DNA of 64,000 bases from Hermatobates lingyangjiaoensis (taxonomy: Eukaryota > Arthropoda > Insecta > Hemiptera > Hermatobatidae), in NCBI GenBank assembly GCA_026182355.1, contig JAPFBL010000047.1, forward strand, positions 1,302,001-1,366,000, read 5' to 3'. The position numbers were made by a program, and so were the translations under genes. The notes beneath the pieces were generated by a model. That model worked only from the letters and a program-made list of their open reading frames with translations. It was not told the origin of the DNA and ran no database searches. Of this stretch, positions 22,537-35,140 are shown in pieces. Numbering within the stretch: position 1 is the first letter of the stretch; each line of letters opens with the position of its first letter.

Positions 22537-22980
22537 CATTCATTTTTTAGATGTAACCTGAAGAAGAACATCAATTGTTCGAAACGCGTTGTTAGTTCTT
22601 TACAATAAAATTTTTGGTGTGGAGATAAAAACTTTTCCTAACCTAACATATTCCTTATGAAAGGTTACACTTTAATATAGTTGGTTAATTTTGATTAGTT
22701 TCAAATTAACTATATTTAATTACACTAAATGACACTAAACAAACTTAATTTTATATTTTTTTTCTATAGTTGTCTATCTAGTTCCTGTGTATGATAACCA
22801 TTCATAGAATGCTACCATCGTTCTCCTGGTATATGTAATATTTCAGTATTTTTCGTTGGTGTCGAACAGGTTAGTTTTATCACTCGGATGTTCTTGTTGT
22901 GGCTATTACCATATATAATCCTGCAGCGAAGTAAGTAGCAAATTGTCGTAAAATAATATAGCTTCATTTAAGGAACTCAC
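22537..22980. repeat. Left arm of a long inverted repeat pair
   Basis: This segment matches, reversed, 26490-26980. Shared landmarks in order are the hammerhead (22554-22594), TTTTTGGTGTGGAGATAAA, GGTTACACTTTAATATAGTT, AATTACACTAAATG, TTCTCCTGGTATATGTAATA and AACAGGTTAGTTTTATC. About 75 bases present at 26660-26745 are missing here, so the arms have diverged by deletion. The arms are ~3.5 kb apart and face outward. Confidence 0.75.
22554..22594 (+). ncRNA. Complete hammerhead ribozyme motif
   Basis: The plus strand has stem I TAAC (22554-22557), core CTGAAGA (22558-22564), one extra A, and stem II GAACA with TGTTC (22566-22570/22576-22580). GAA follows, then a two-pair stem III AC-GC-GU, U at the cleavage position (22590) and stem I GTTA (22591-22594). 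Every element of the minimal type I hammerhead is present and paired, and it is one of the two best candidates in the window. The partner in the opposite arm (about 26932-26972, minus strand) has GAATC in place of GAAAC and should be inactive. Confidence 0.8.
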
Positions 22981-23560
22981 AATTTCTTTTGGTGCTGTTG
23001 TATCGGTATACTACTCGTAGATTGGCATATTCGTATTGTCATTTCTATTAAATCTTGTTGCTAGTCACAGGGCTTGTTGTTTCATAAATCTTGCAATGTA
23101 TTTGATGGATACCCGGTTGGCGAAGTTTGCATTAGCATAGCTGATTGCCTTTAAAATCCTTTCATCCCTCTTATACTATTTTGAAAATTGATGTTAAATG
23201 AAATAGATAATTTGTTTGTTCTATCTTCAGCTGACTGGTCCTCCTCATCACTCCTGTTGGTTAGATTGGTGGTGGATTTCAGTAATGAATTGGTAAAGTG
23301 CTTATTGATGTGTAAATTGTATATAACACTTTTTATTCCTTTAGCAGCATCATAATCCATATAAAAACCAGATGAAGTCTAGAATGTCCTATTTGCTCAT
23401 ATATGATCCATGATGGTTTCATTCTTAACCTGTCAAGACATTCGCTATATTCATTTAAATAGACTCCACCATGTGTGAGTTAACATAAACTGATGTTTCC
23501 TATTTTACGTTATTCCATTTATTTTTACGCCGAAGTATGTAATGTTCTTATTAATATTGA
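22900..23560 (-). pseudogene. Decayed ORF of an unrecognised mobile element
   Basis: Upstream (on the minus strand) of the left inverted arm, coding-like sequence runs through several frames. ITYFGVKING, which resembles a segment after the RT active site of retroelements, is followed by the 69-codon stretch ending SISFNINFQNSIRGMKGF. That in turn is followed by AISYANANFANRVSIKYIAR and, in the arm itself, a tail that also exists at 26560-26750. Stops and frame changes are frequent. I do not recognise the family; a retroelement polyprotein end is plausible because the order is ORF, tail, hammerhead. Confidence 0.35.
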
Positions 23561-24439
23561 GTTTCGATGTAAACGGTAACACTGAGGCCGCTTTCAAAGT
23601 AGCCTGTTACTTTGAAGGTAAAAAACAGTCTTCGAAGTATCGGCAGTAGACATGTCGCAAGCTTTGTGATTTCTGTGCTAAAATATAAAATACTACTCTT
23701 GATATAACAAATATAAAAATTTACAAAAGTTAATCCAAAGGGAAATGAAAAATGAAAAATAGAGTAGGTGGGCACATAGTTTTTGTTAACTTTATAATAA
23801 TAAACAAATTAATAAATAAATGGTAAACCTAATGGAGCATGGATAGAAAAGGACCAATCAAATCTTAAGATGGCTGTCACTGCTCAACTGAGAACCCGAG
23901 AGATCTAAGAGCCAAGTCTGGCAAAGCATTCCAGGCATGAGAAATCAGTCTACTGGGAAACAAGCAAAGGGGCACACAAGGGCCACTGATTCTTCAAAGT
24001 AAACAAATCTCTGCTATTTATTACGAGTCAAAGGAGTACAGATGATACAGCCACCTAAAATACTAATGTTTTATTTTACTCAATTTCTTATTATATATTT
24101 GTTTTATTATAATAAATTACCAAGTATATACATATTTAAAAAAAATAAAAACACTTTCGATGTCAAGAAACATGTCTTTCGCATTCTTATCCATGTAATC
24201 GTTAATGTAATTTATAACGTATATAATATTACATAAACCTTCTTGTACAATTTTCAGATTCTGTTATATCAAGTCGTCTGAGGTAATGTTTTATTACGTA
24301 ATTTTATATTATTTGTTGTTCGTTTTAAACATCTCTGATAATTCTATACATATCAAAAAACGTTGTGCTAGGTGAAGTGTTCTCTTTTTTAGTCCAACCC
24401 TCAACAAACCCTTATTTTTGCTGTTATTCTGCATTTATT

Positions 24440-24812
24440 GTGGTTACAAAAGACATTTATTATTATTAAAGTAAATTATTATTTATTATTAAAGTAAAAC
24501 GCAGTCTCGACAATCACGATCTTCAGACTGAGAAATTTATTTCTACGAACTAACGAAAGAAAAAGTAGTTAAACTGTTTTGTATATCTTTTTATTCTTTT
24601 CAAATTAATTTATTTTCCCTAGTTGTTTATTAATTTATTTATACTATAAAAAAACAATTTTTTTACTACATCATTGATATTGTATAACATGTCACTTGGT
24701 CAGCCTCTTTTCCAGTTAAATCCTGTTAGCGGGAAGTTATTTCGTCTCAGTCTATATAACTGAGTTATATCTCAGTCTGATGATCGCGAATGCCGGGACT
24801 GCGGTTTAATGA
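24440..24812. repeat. Inverted pair with CTGA(A/T)GATCG motif
   Basis: Minus-strand CAGTCTGAAGATCGTGATTG (from about 24531 back) is mirrored by plus-strand CAGTCTGATGATCGCGAATG (24774-24793). Both are followed by GACTGCG. The box CTGANGA is perfect in both, but no GAAA box follows in the usual place, so I do not call a ribozyme. The right copy runs into a (TA)n tract at 24812-24832, the same layout as the hammerhead repeats. Confidence 0.55.
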
Positions 24813-25104
24813 TATATATATATATATATATATTGTATTTTAGGATCGGACCCTCTTTTGAACATGTTTTATTAAATAGTATATAAAATTTCATTTTTTT
24901 CTTCATCTTTGGGTTAATTTTTTAAGCTCTATAAAACTGGGTTTCTATCTTTCAGGTAATATGAACAACCATTCGCCAAACATTTGTTGTTAAAATAGAG
25001 AGTTTTATGCAATAGCTGGCGTATAAAGTAATAAAAATACGAAGGAAAAACTTTGAACTTTCAAGGTATTAAGTATACTAATGTATATTGTAACAAGAAA
25101 TGAT

Positions 25105-25126
25105 TACATTAATAATAATAATAATA
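25105..25126. repeat. (AAT)n microsatellite
   Basis: About seven AAT units in a row. Confidence 0.9.
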
Positions 25127-26454
25127 ATGCGTGGAAGGTTACATAGGCTTGGAGATGATCCAGATTTTCTCTTAACTAAAAACGCTAAACACTTCGAACT
25201 TAATCAGGGTTGTTAAAATTTTACATTCCTGTATCAAGTCTTAAAATTCTTGAGAAGACCATGGTCTGATTTTTCAGGTTTGCTTTCTTCTCTCTAATGC
25301 ACATTGCTTACAAAATTCTCAGACATCTCTGGTCATTCGCTCAGTATGTTAATATACTTAATATTTTCAATTGTTTATAGTTTTTTCTTTGTAAATTAGT
25401 TGATTTATATTATAGTCTTTGCTTAAAACTCTCTGAACATGGTCAAATTAGCTGAAACATTCGAACACTTTATTTTTAATACTATACATATAAATATATA
25501 TTATAAAAATAATATATTCTATATTTTTTGTTTATAAAAAGTAATAATTTTTTGTAACCTATATTATATTAATGGATTTTCACAATAAATGCTTGATGAA
25601 TGGTTGATCACATTACCTGAATGAGGGTAAACTAGTTTTTGAAAATTTGAAAAAATTCTGGAAAAGAACAAAAAAGATAATAGGCATACTAAAATAGATC
25701 AAAATCTGTTGTTGTTTTCTTTTAATTGTATTAGATATATACCTATCGATGAAATAGTCGAAGTACAGAAGTGATTTTCTGCAATCCCTTTTTGTATTTT
25801 CTTTCTGTACTTTATTATATATTCAGAATCATTGATTATAACTAAATGATTAGTTGCATTTATTTTTGGTATTGGTATTTTGAAAGTCATAGGCTTATTC
25901 TGTCGGTAACTGAGCGAGGTAACTTGCAGGTTTGTCAGAGAGCCGGTGGTTGGGCCAGTTAGGGTCACACAGACTGCTCTCTTTGATGTGCATTGCCTAA
26001 CAGAGCGGTACATTGTCCCTTTACACCCCCCCCTCTACTCTCAATTCACTATACACTCTAAAGTCATAACAATGGTAAAACAAAGCAAATTAAAACCAAA
26101 GTAATACGACGGTCATCCTATTATCAACAACCATTGTCTGAGTATAAACAAAAATAAATATTACATATTAAATTATATCGAAAATTTTGATTTAAAAGTT
26201 GCTGTCCCTTACGTATAAAAGAATGCATATTGTTTCTATTTATAGATCTGAGATACACTTCATGATAACTGTTAACTAATATAGTATACAATGAAACCAT
26301 ACCAAAACATAACAAGAGTTTATAAGTAACTGTATTATTTAGATGATTATGCAGAAATAAATGCACATGGTGCAAATGTAACACCATATTTCATGACAAT
26401 AGAGTTAAATTTTCATAATTATAATTAGAAAGGTATTATAGTCTGTACCTCTAA

Positions 26455-26980
26455 TAGTAGTATTGTAGGAAACAAATATGTTATGACTCTACGATCATAT
26501 AATAGCCATTTTACGACAATTTACTGCCCACTTCGCTGAAGGATCATATAATAGCCTCAACAAGAACATCCGTGGGATAAAACTAACCTGTTCGACACTA
26601 TCAAAAACTACTGAAATATTACATACACCAAGAGAACGATGGTAGCATTCTATAAATGGTTGAGCCATCTGAATAAAGAAGAAGGAACCAAAACTGAACG
26701 GTCAGGCTACATGTTTCTACAAAATTTTAAAATCGCACATAGCAACTAGATAGAAAACTATGGAAAAATATAAAATTAAGTTTATTTAGTATCATTTAGT
26801 GTAATTAAATATAGTTAAATTGAAACTAATCAAAATTAGCCAACTACATTAAAGTGTAACCTTCCATAAGGAATATGTTTGGCTCGGAAAAGTATTTATC
26901 TCCACACCAAAAATTATATTGTAGAAAACTAACAACTGATTCAAACAATTGATGTTCTTCTTCAGGTTGATTCAACATAG
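26455..26980 (+). mobile_element. Right arm of the long inverted pair, with ORF tail
   Basis: Mirror copy of 22537-22980 with about 75 more bases. In one frame it reads MVAFYKWLSHLNKEEGTKTE and onward before a stop, consistent with the C-terminal end of an element protein. The hammerhead on the minus strand (about 26932-26972) keeps CTGAAGA and most of stem II, but GAAAC has become GAATC. Sequence left of 26455 no longer matches the other copy. Confidence 0.6.
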
Positions 26981-27057
26981 GGAATCCTATTTTGGTGAGA
27001 CAGACGGCTTATAACCGTTGTGTTCAGTTTCATCTACATTTCGATTAGAAAAATAAA

Positions 27058-27135
27058 GAAAGATAGGGAATCGATCCTAGGATGTACCTGGTCAGAGGAG
27101 AGCATGCTAGCTACTGGGCTGCCTTAGCCCTGGAA
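27058..27135 (-). mobile_element. tRNA-like SINE head, different family
   Basis: On the minus strand: an A-box-like TAAGGCAGCCCAGTAGCTAG and a B-box-like GGATCGATTCC at tRNA-like spacing. There is no acceptor-stem complementarity, so this is not a working tRNA. The body after it does not match the main SINE family. Confidence 0.45.
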
Positions 27136-27139
27136 ACCT

Positions 27140-30100
27140 AAAATATTTCCAAATATTACCCTTTCATGATTCCCCTAAGAAATCTCCGAGCCTTCAATGG
27201 GAGACATATTACAATATGTATGTAATATTAATGTCAGATTTTTTCTAAAACAGCTATTATCCTTTTATTTATTTAAATTGTTATTCTAGTAATTGAATAG
27301 TTTGAATAATTTTGAAATCTCAAAGTGCTATGAAGATTTATTATAGTTAACTAATTATTTTATTTGAAATAGTTATTGTAAATTATGACTATCAGAACAC
27401 AGTTCCTAATTTTTATTTAAATTATTTATTAAAACATGCAATAAGTTAGTAAATTCATTCTGCATAGATTTAGAGATGACATGGTAAGTTTGAAGAAAAT
27501 TACATTGAATTAAAATAACACACTAATAATGGCAATAACATTGCGTTATATAAAAATTAAACCTGTAAAAAAAATATATTTTTATTTGCTCAGAAAATGA
27601 ATAAAAAGTAGCATCTCAATATCTAACCCGTAAGATCACCGTATGAGCATTTACCTTTAAAATACATAACAGATGAGGTGAATTTCAAACCTAAATTATG
27701 CATAATCCATGCTCTTGTAGTTTAGAATGCAAAAGCAAAACTTGGCTCTAAACATTTATCTAGGGAATACGATGAAAAGTCGTAAACTGTAAGGAGAATT
27801 ATTGAAAACTGGGAGACATTTTCATAATGGAGGTAAAGATGAACTCGATACGGGGTAAAGGTACGTGCTTGGGTAGGCATCATAAAAAATTCATTTCATC
27901 AATAACTGAGTGACTCATATCGTAATTGGACTCCGATCGTAGGAGTCAAGAATTCCCTGACCAATCATTTTCGTTTGACTACACTCTATAGCTTTGTTTA
28001 CTCCCATCAGTTTCTTAACAACATATATAAACGTAGGTTGAATTTCATAAGCAATATTCATATTTTAACTACAATATTAACTGCTTGAAGAGACTATTCC
28101 AATTTAATGAACCATAGCTATGGGGATTACTAAGAAAGAAATCAATACTAAAGATAATCACTTTGAGAAACTCGTGAGAATAATTATGATATTGCGGAAC
28201 GAAAGATAGCACTATTTTACGACAGAAAACCCATCTCTACATTACAAGCAGACAATAAACAGACCAGAAGGAACAGGACTAAGCAGAAAAAAATAGGAAG
28301 TGGCCTACCTGAACTTTGCTAAAAGAATCATAAATTTAATTCTTTGATAATCAATTAAGATGTTGTTTTATTTTAATGTTACTATCATGATGAAGATATA
28401 TATCTTCTAATATAGTGTTATCAAATTATAGATAAGCAATTTAATGATGTCATTTATTTTATTGTAGCCATAAAAATTTAGTCAGTTACACAAAAATGTA
28501 AATCATTGATCTAGAACTGTCAGTAGAATTCTTATTAATACGATATACTGAGACTGACAGAACATGAGACTCATCTTTATGGTATGTAAAAATACCATAC
28601 GTAACTTATCTAGTCTCCAAATATCCTTTTTAATATCAGCTTTGGATTCGATAATTCACTAAATTATCCTTAAGTAATTATCTTTTAACAGTATTTGCTA
28701 TAGGTATGGTTTTCAAAAAAACATTTTCTTTTCAATGTGATCGCCTTGCTATAAGATTGAATGCAATGTCTCTGCAACATCTAGAAAGAGTCTGCATTAT
28801 TTGTATGACGTTATATCTTACATTGGTTATATCTTACATAAGTAATAAAGAAAACAAATTGTGGTTATATATTTTGTAAGGAATTATTAAATTTTCCTTT
28901 GAGGATATGGTATTTTTTTAAAAATGTAATTTCAATTTGAATATATTTTTAGGCATGCTTGACGTAACCACATTTTCTCTACATTCTTCTTCATCCATTC
29001 TTCAATTTTTCCAGTCTACTCCAAACTCTTCACTCTCTTATTCCCCTGAATTTCCTTGGATAGAATCAAGAAACCTTCTATCTTGCTGACCATTTTTAAT
29101 CACTAATAATTTCGCAACCTTCGGTAATTTTTACATATTTACACTATTACTATATTTTACTATATTACTATATTTACACTGCATATTATTTGTGTCAGAA
29201 CTGTAATAATCCGTTCTAAAACTTCTTGATTAAGAATATCATGTATATTCCTGCATAATCAATGAATAACAAGTATGTGTTATCAAAAGTTATTTCTAAG
29301 AACTCCAGAGTAATTTTTTTTACTTTTAAAGATTTTTCTAATTTGTTCACCAAATTTTTTGGAACTGAATAGATTCTAATATCTTGTCTCCTATGAAGAT
29401 GCTTATTTATTTGAAATTTTTCATGTTTCAAATTTTTCATGTTTGCTCATGTTTTCTTTACACCTTTCTTTACTTTTTTTTTGACATTTTTTTTTAATTT
29501 AAATTATAAAATTGTAATATTGTAAACTCTTAAAATGTTCTTAGTATGATAATATCTAATAATAAATTATAATTATATAGAATCCCACCAAAAGTGGTTT
29601 ACAAATAGTATCTGTATTTTCATAAAAAAACATGAAATTTGTCTCTGGTAAATCCTGCCTAAAGCAAGTTGTGAGTGAAAACAGGTGGGTTATAAATATA
29701 TTTCTACTGTGTTAAAAGTTTTGTTGTTGCTCTTTATTTATAGTAATAGAATATAAAAGTTTTAAGAGAAATTGAATCAGGTATTTTGGCATCCCTTGGG
29801 TATAATTTAATTCTAGACACGATAACAATAGATCCTTTATGAGAACACTAAACAAGGATGCTTCTACTAAAATTTTATTAAGAGAAAGAAAAATTTCTTC
29901 TGTTATCATGACGCAGTTTTTGATTGATCGACAACTATCGTAAAAGCATGAAAATGATTCCTTCGGATTTGGGTGATGAAGGGGCATACTTTATGCTAAA
30001 AACTGAATTTATGAACTCTACAGGGTATTTTTGAGCCTGTTGGTAACTTGCCTAAGCAACAATCTAAAGCAATTACTTTATTAGAAAGAAGCAAGTTACT

Positions 30101-31060
30101 TTAATTGAAAAAAAAACTTGACTCCTTATAAATCAGTAATTACTAATTACCAGTAATGACTTTCACAAACATATTGATTACTAAAAATATTCCAATTTCC
30201 TTTTTATATACTAAATTAAATATTTAAACTTAACCATTAATTGAGGTTAATTTTTCTAAGTTTTTAAATTAGTTAATTTATTTTATAATTAAAAGAAATA
30301 ACATTTTATTCTTAATTAGAACAATGAACTCAGTCTTTACTCCTCCCTTCCTCTATCACCTCTTCAATCTACCTATCACACTCCCACGCCTCCCTTTTTC
30401 TGTCTCTTTTTGTGAACCCCTCCTTCATGGATCACTCTCTCTTTACACCTTTCATTACTTTTTTTTTGAAAATTTTTTTTTACTTAAATTGTAAACTATT
30501 TAAACTGATCAAATAATATTAAATAATTATTAATTATGAATTAGCCATACTCATTTGTTGTTAATAAATCATTATTATCATATGAAGCGTGACACATAGG
30601 TTCAATCTTAGTAACATATCTATATTTTTACATTTTTCTATAGTTAATTTTATTTTAACAGTCATACTAATTTTTTTATAGTCAAAACTTTAAATACCCA
30701 TTACTTAAATTCATATTTAAATATTATTCTAATTTAAAACAAAACATTGGCTGACATATCATAGATGACTTACATTGGATTGAGGGATTTAAGTCGAGTT
30801 GTTAGAACTTAATTTCTTTTCATTTTTAGAGTTCAACTGCCTCTCTATTGAACGAGATATAATAAATAAATATTATTATTTAAAACATAATATTTAATAA
30901 TTTACTATAATATTTAATAATATGATAATACTAACATGCAATAATGAAGAAATATATGAAATCTCTAGAATAACCACTTGTTTTGGATAAGTATAATGAA
31001 GTTCCTGTTCATCGGTCTATTAGGAAACGGTATTACCAACAGCAAAAAAGGACGTGCTAT
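27140..31060. other. Long AT-rich spacer
   Basis: No genes or RNA. One repeated ~75-base segment (TTTACACCTTTC followed by TTACTTTTTTTTTGA and a T-rich run) occurs at about 29457-29525 and 30440-30505. ORFs at 29216-29440 and 29712-29987 have no recognisable feature. Confidence 0.5.
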
Positions 31061-31065
31061 TTCAC

Positions 31066-31395
31066 AAGGGAGCCTGGTTAGCCCACTGGCAACGTGCCCA
31101 CCTCTGAAATGGTGGGTCTGGGGTTCAATACCCACTCTGGCACTCAATTTAATCACGAGAGAGGTGAATAAATCTGAGCACGTCGTTCCTCGGAGAAGGA
31201 GGTTAAACTGTTGGCCTTGAGTCTATACGATGTCAGGTACTCGATCATGATCCCTTCTCTAAATACACTTGTGATAGGCCAAATTTACCACTCCCAATAT
31301 GGAATAAATCTTCATGGTGTGGTACAACAAGGGGCCGATATTGGACCTATGTGTGTTCTCTTTTATGACTCCCACTGTAACCTATGTTAACCAAT
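31066..31395 (+). mobile_element. tRNA-derived SINE, well preserved
   Basis: Head with A-box-like TTAGCCCACTGGCAACGTGC and B-box GGGGTTCAATACCCAC. The body includes GAGGTGAATAAATCTGAGC, CGTCGTTCCTCGGAGAAGG, TACGATGTCAGGTACTCG, AAATACACTTGTGATAGG and TGTGTGTTCTCTTTTATGAC, and the end is CCACTGTAACCTATGTTAACC. The order is the same as in the copy at 47543-47872. The overlapping ORFs on both strands are shadows. The composition is clearly GC-richer than its surroundings. Confidence 0.85.
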
Positions 31396-32374
31396 GAAAA
31401 ATGTCATTTATATCTATCAAACTGTTCAAATAATAGAGTGAACATAAAATTAGGACAAGTAGTATCAAAAATATCTAGAATGGTCCACAAATGGTATTCA
31501 ATTTATGTAACTTTAAATTATTGTAAACTCAAGGTTTATTTATTTAGTTAAAGATTACCTATAGAAAGGAAAAAGAGAAAAAAATATAATTTCCTACAGT
31601 AGACTTTTACTTGAAATAAAAAACCGTTCTGCTGGGTAACACTGGATAAAATACCTTGAATATTACATTGAACAATTGGGGTGGATGCGAAACAGAAACA
31701 AACTCAGATGAAGTCCCGTGTCGAAATATCAAAGTAACTTTCAGCGTCGCTAAATATTTAACTTGTTTACTCGGTGAAATCCCTTTTTAAATTTTCGTTT
31801 AGTGAGCTCCTGTATTAAACACTATTGTTTGCTATTCTACTCTAATAAGTATGCTACAACCAAGTACACTCTAATTCATGCATAATTTTTATGACAATTG
31901 TATTAGCAGAATAAAAAAATATTTCGCATTGCAAACAAAATATCCCAGAGTAATGGAAATTACAATAGAGTTGGAAATAACTTCTTCAAATTTAAATTGT
32001 TCCTTCCAAATAAGATTCAAAAGTGGTATACGTTATAATTGTTTCTGTAATAATTTTCAAATAACTATAGATTAATAATTATTAAGAATAAGCAGAATTT
32101 TGTTATTAATTAAAATAACTGCAATGTCGAGAATATGGTTAAGCAATTATATCTCGTAGTTTTGAAATTAGTGGCGTTATGTCTAGGAATACCAAGTATT
32201 TCTGGAATATATTACTATTATTAATTATTTGTGAGACCTTATAATATTATAATTGTATAATGTTCCGAAAATTAGGATTACTAAAGTAATTACACTTTTT
32301 AAATTTCACTTAGTGTTATGCTCTTGATGTATAGTTGTGCCATTATAAAGGTCCAGAGTAGTGAAGATCTAGGA

Positions 32375-32565
32375 TTCTAAACCGACTTTGGAGTTCGAGT
32401 TATTCACTCGGAAGGTTCAAAAAAATCTGATAATGCCGTCCCTCCATCGGCCATTGGCCCTGAGTATGTATGGTCAGGTACTCGTTAAATATTCCTACTC
32501 TAAATAAACTAGGAAGGCAAAATCTAGACTTCCTAGATTTCTGTTGTGTAATATCTCAAAGGGTC
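32375..32565 (+). mobile_element. tRNA-derived SINE, internal fragment
   Basis: Starts inside the family: TTATTCACTCGGAAGGT, GTCCCTCCATCGG, GGCCCTGAGTATGTATGGTC, AGGTACTCGTTAAATATTCC and TACTCTAAATAAACTAGGAA. The tRNA head is degraded and the 3' tail is missing. Confidence 0.6.
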
Positions 32566-32817
32566 AATGTTTAAAAAGCGAATTTGAAGTTTGGTCTGAT
32601 TCTAAAATATCTGAAGAATTTAATCTTGGGCACTCTTATCGGTTAACTTTGGGAAATCTGTTAAAATGTTTTGGGATAGAGGCAAAGTCTTCGACGAAGT
32701 TGAGGTCATTAGGTCTAACATTATGAAAGAAATAAACAGTAAAGTCTCTTGTGTATCCAGACTTTATGGATACAATGTAGTAAACCAGTTAATTAATAAC
32801 TATATATTCAATGTAAT

Positions 32818-33028
32818 AAAGAAACATAGAGAAATTAAGAACACACAGTTACAGTCTCCAATTTTTTGTGTGACCCGTCATTCGGAGAGAAAAGGGAGGA
32901 AAAGCAAACGCACTAGTGCACAATCGGTTGAAGACCAAAAAAGTAATTTTAGTTTCCCTCTCTCATCTCTCCTGATGACGAGTCAAAATAAAAATTAGTG
33001 CGTGTCTTTAATTTTTCTATGTTTCTTT
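32818..33028. mobile_element. Fold-back hammerhead fragment, AAAATTAG family
   Basis: Arms AAAGAAACATAGAGAAATTA (32818) and the complement ending at 33028 are near-perfect over ~29 bases. The right arm has CTCTCCTGATGACGAGTC then AAAATAAAAATTAG. The left arm, on the minus strand, has TCCGAATGACGGG as a decayed core. The ORF reading through it (32666-32998) has no element-like domain. Confidence 0.6.
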
Positions 33029-33235
33029 ATCTACATGATCTTTATTTGTCCAATGTCCAATGGTTTTTTCACCGTATAAGTATATCTCTAAATATAAAGT
33101 TTGTGAGTTTATTTGTTTGTTTGATTATTTGTTTGTTCATACATTTACGGTGGATATAGAGACCTTGATTTAAATATATATTGTTTATTACCTGGATAAT
33201 GTTAAATAAAAGAAAATTATCACTATGTTTCCAAA

Positions 33236-33590
33236 ATTGGAGCCAGGGTAGCAAGTGTGTTGCGTGCTCGCCGATGACAGTAGTGCAAATGTATTATATA
33301 TAAATGCAACATTTTTTTTATTTAATATTTGCTTAATATAAACACTGGTAATAAACTAAAGGATGGAGCCAGGGTAGCCCACTGGCTTGCGTGCTCGCCG
33401 ATGAGAGTAGCACAAATATATTAAAAATAAATGTAACAAAAATTTTTTTTTAATTTAAAATTTGAATAATATAAATTATGCTAATAACGTAAAGGCATGG
33501 ATCCTGGGTAGCTAGCCGCTTGTGTGATCGCTGATGACAGTAGTGCAAAGGTAGTATAAATAAATGCAACAAAAATATAATAGACTACCA
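33236..33590 (+). repeat. Three tandem ~125-bp units built on a SINE tRNA head
   Basis: Units begin near 33236, 33361 and 33490. Each opens with GGAGCCAGGGTAGC-like sequence followed by TTGCGTGCTCGCCGATGA and AGTAG(T/C)(G/A)CAAA, then an A/T tail containing AAATG(C/T)AAC. The opening resembles the A-box region of the SINE head, but no B box follows. Three diverged copies in direct orientation indicate local tandem expansion of a truncated SINE head. Confidence 0.75.
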
Positions 33591-35049
33591 CATTAGAAGT
33601 TCAAAATGAATAATTTTCGAAACAAACTTGAACACAACTGTGAGATAAAATACGAATGTTGAAAGGTAATATTATAAAGATACATTCCTTTCATTAATGT
33701 TATTTTATGCTAGGTAAATAAATTGAATGTTTCAATTTACGCTTTTGTTTTTTTTTAAATATATTTCATTGTGTATACGAGTATAACTTGAATTGATGTT
33801 TTTTTTATTTATATGAAAAAATAAATGATTTTTTTTTACTTTTAAATGTTTTTTATTTTGCTAAATATACGTACTGTGTATATATCTTGAATCATGTTAA
33901 GAATACTATATCAATAGCTTGGGCCATATAGGAATCTGTTTCCGTGTCTTAATAACAAGAAACAACAATTAAAATTATCCTTGTCAATCATGCTTAGTGA
34001 ATTAATTTCAATACCTATTATTATAACATCTGAGTGACACAAAGGCTCACGGGTAGTCTAGTATTCAATAATACAGTAATATAATAATGACAGTATACAG
34101 ATATTTCCATATATAAATGAAAAGAATGAAAGTAACTTCTTGCAAGCCAGTACAATAAGAAAAACAGTTTATTCAAGTGGTTTTTATAAAATCAGGGACT
34201 CTACGACCCCGAAAGCAACATGACGAGGGACTATATTAATACTGCTTGACTGGTTCTGTATCTCTCTGCCACTTCTCTTTGTTCCTCCAACTATATATTA
34301 TACAAATACAAATGTCTGAGTTATTTTAGAAATATTAAACAAAATAAAAATGTTTAGAAATCTACCAACCATTTTCCATTCTAAAAGCATAAATATATTA
34401 TAATACATGAAATAAAATGAACAATTTCCTTATGATTTTAAATGAAATATATATTTTGCGGTAGAGAAAATAACAAACTAAAACGAAACTTTCATGATTT
34501 TTTTAAAAATGTTTTTTACTTATAATTTTGCGTTCACTTTTTTTTTCAGAACTATAAATAGCCCAAATGATATTTTGAGAAATGTTCCATGTTTGTATGA
34601 AATGACATAACAGAAATCAAAGTAATATAAAAAGAGTTTGATGAGGTTAGGAATATATAATATTGTATTATGTAAATTTAATCTTACTTTAACATGAGTT
34701 CCTTCAATTATTTTAATACTTCTATTTTTCGCTAAAAATAATTGCAATACCTATATTGATTTAACACCTGAAAATGGCTTTAAATAAAGACAAAATCATA
34801 CTAATGTTTGAAAATTAATCTTACGTCACAAAATATAAAAAAACATGAGTAAGAGAAAAATATGTTTTCCTGATACTCGTAATATAGTTAACGACATATA
34901 CAATACGATTTAGTAATTTGAAACACTATTTATAAAAAACAGACATAAGCTATAACGAATAACTTAAATTTATTATAATGATTAAAATGCATATTTCATT
35001 CTATAATTAAATTATTTAATTATGCATTAAATTTAGATTTGTATACTTC

Positions 35050-35140
35050 CTACGGGAATAAATCGTGGGCAGAATAGGTATCGAAGCCCGGACCTACCAG
35101 TGCATAGGCGAGGAAGTTACCACTGAGCAACCCTGAACTT
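35050..35140 (-). mobile_element. SINE tRNA-head fragment
   Basis: The minus strand reads AGGGTTGCTCAGTGGTAACT (A box) and GTCCGGGCTTCGATACC (B box), then CCACGATTTATTCCCG, which matches the main family after the head. Only about 90 bases remain. Confidence 0.65.

Noticed and set aside
25699..26040. Minus-strand 104-codon ORF
   Set aside because: Some residues look protein-like near its start, but no domain was recognised and the upstream C-rich run (26029-26036) and AT-rich remainder give no gene context.
32666..32998. 110-codon ORF ending in MTSQNKN
   Set aside because: Its second half reads through the hammerhead fold-back at 32818-33028; the protein has no recognisable motif.
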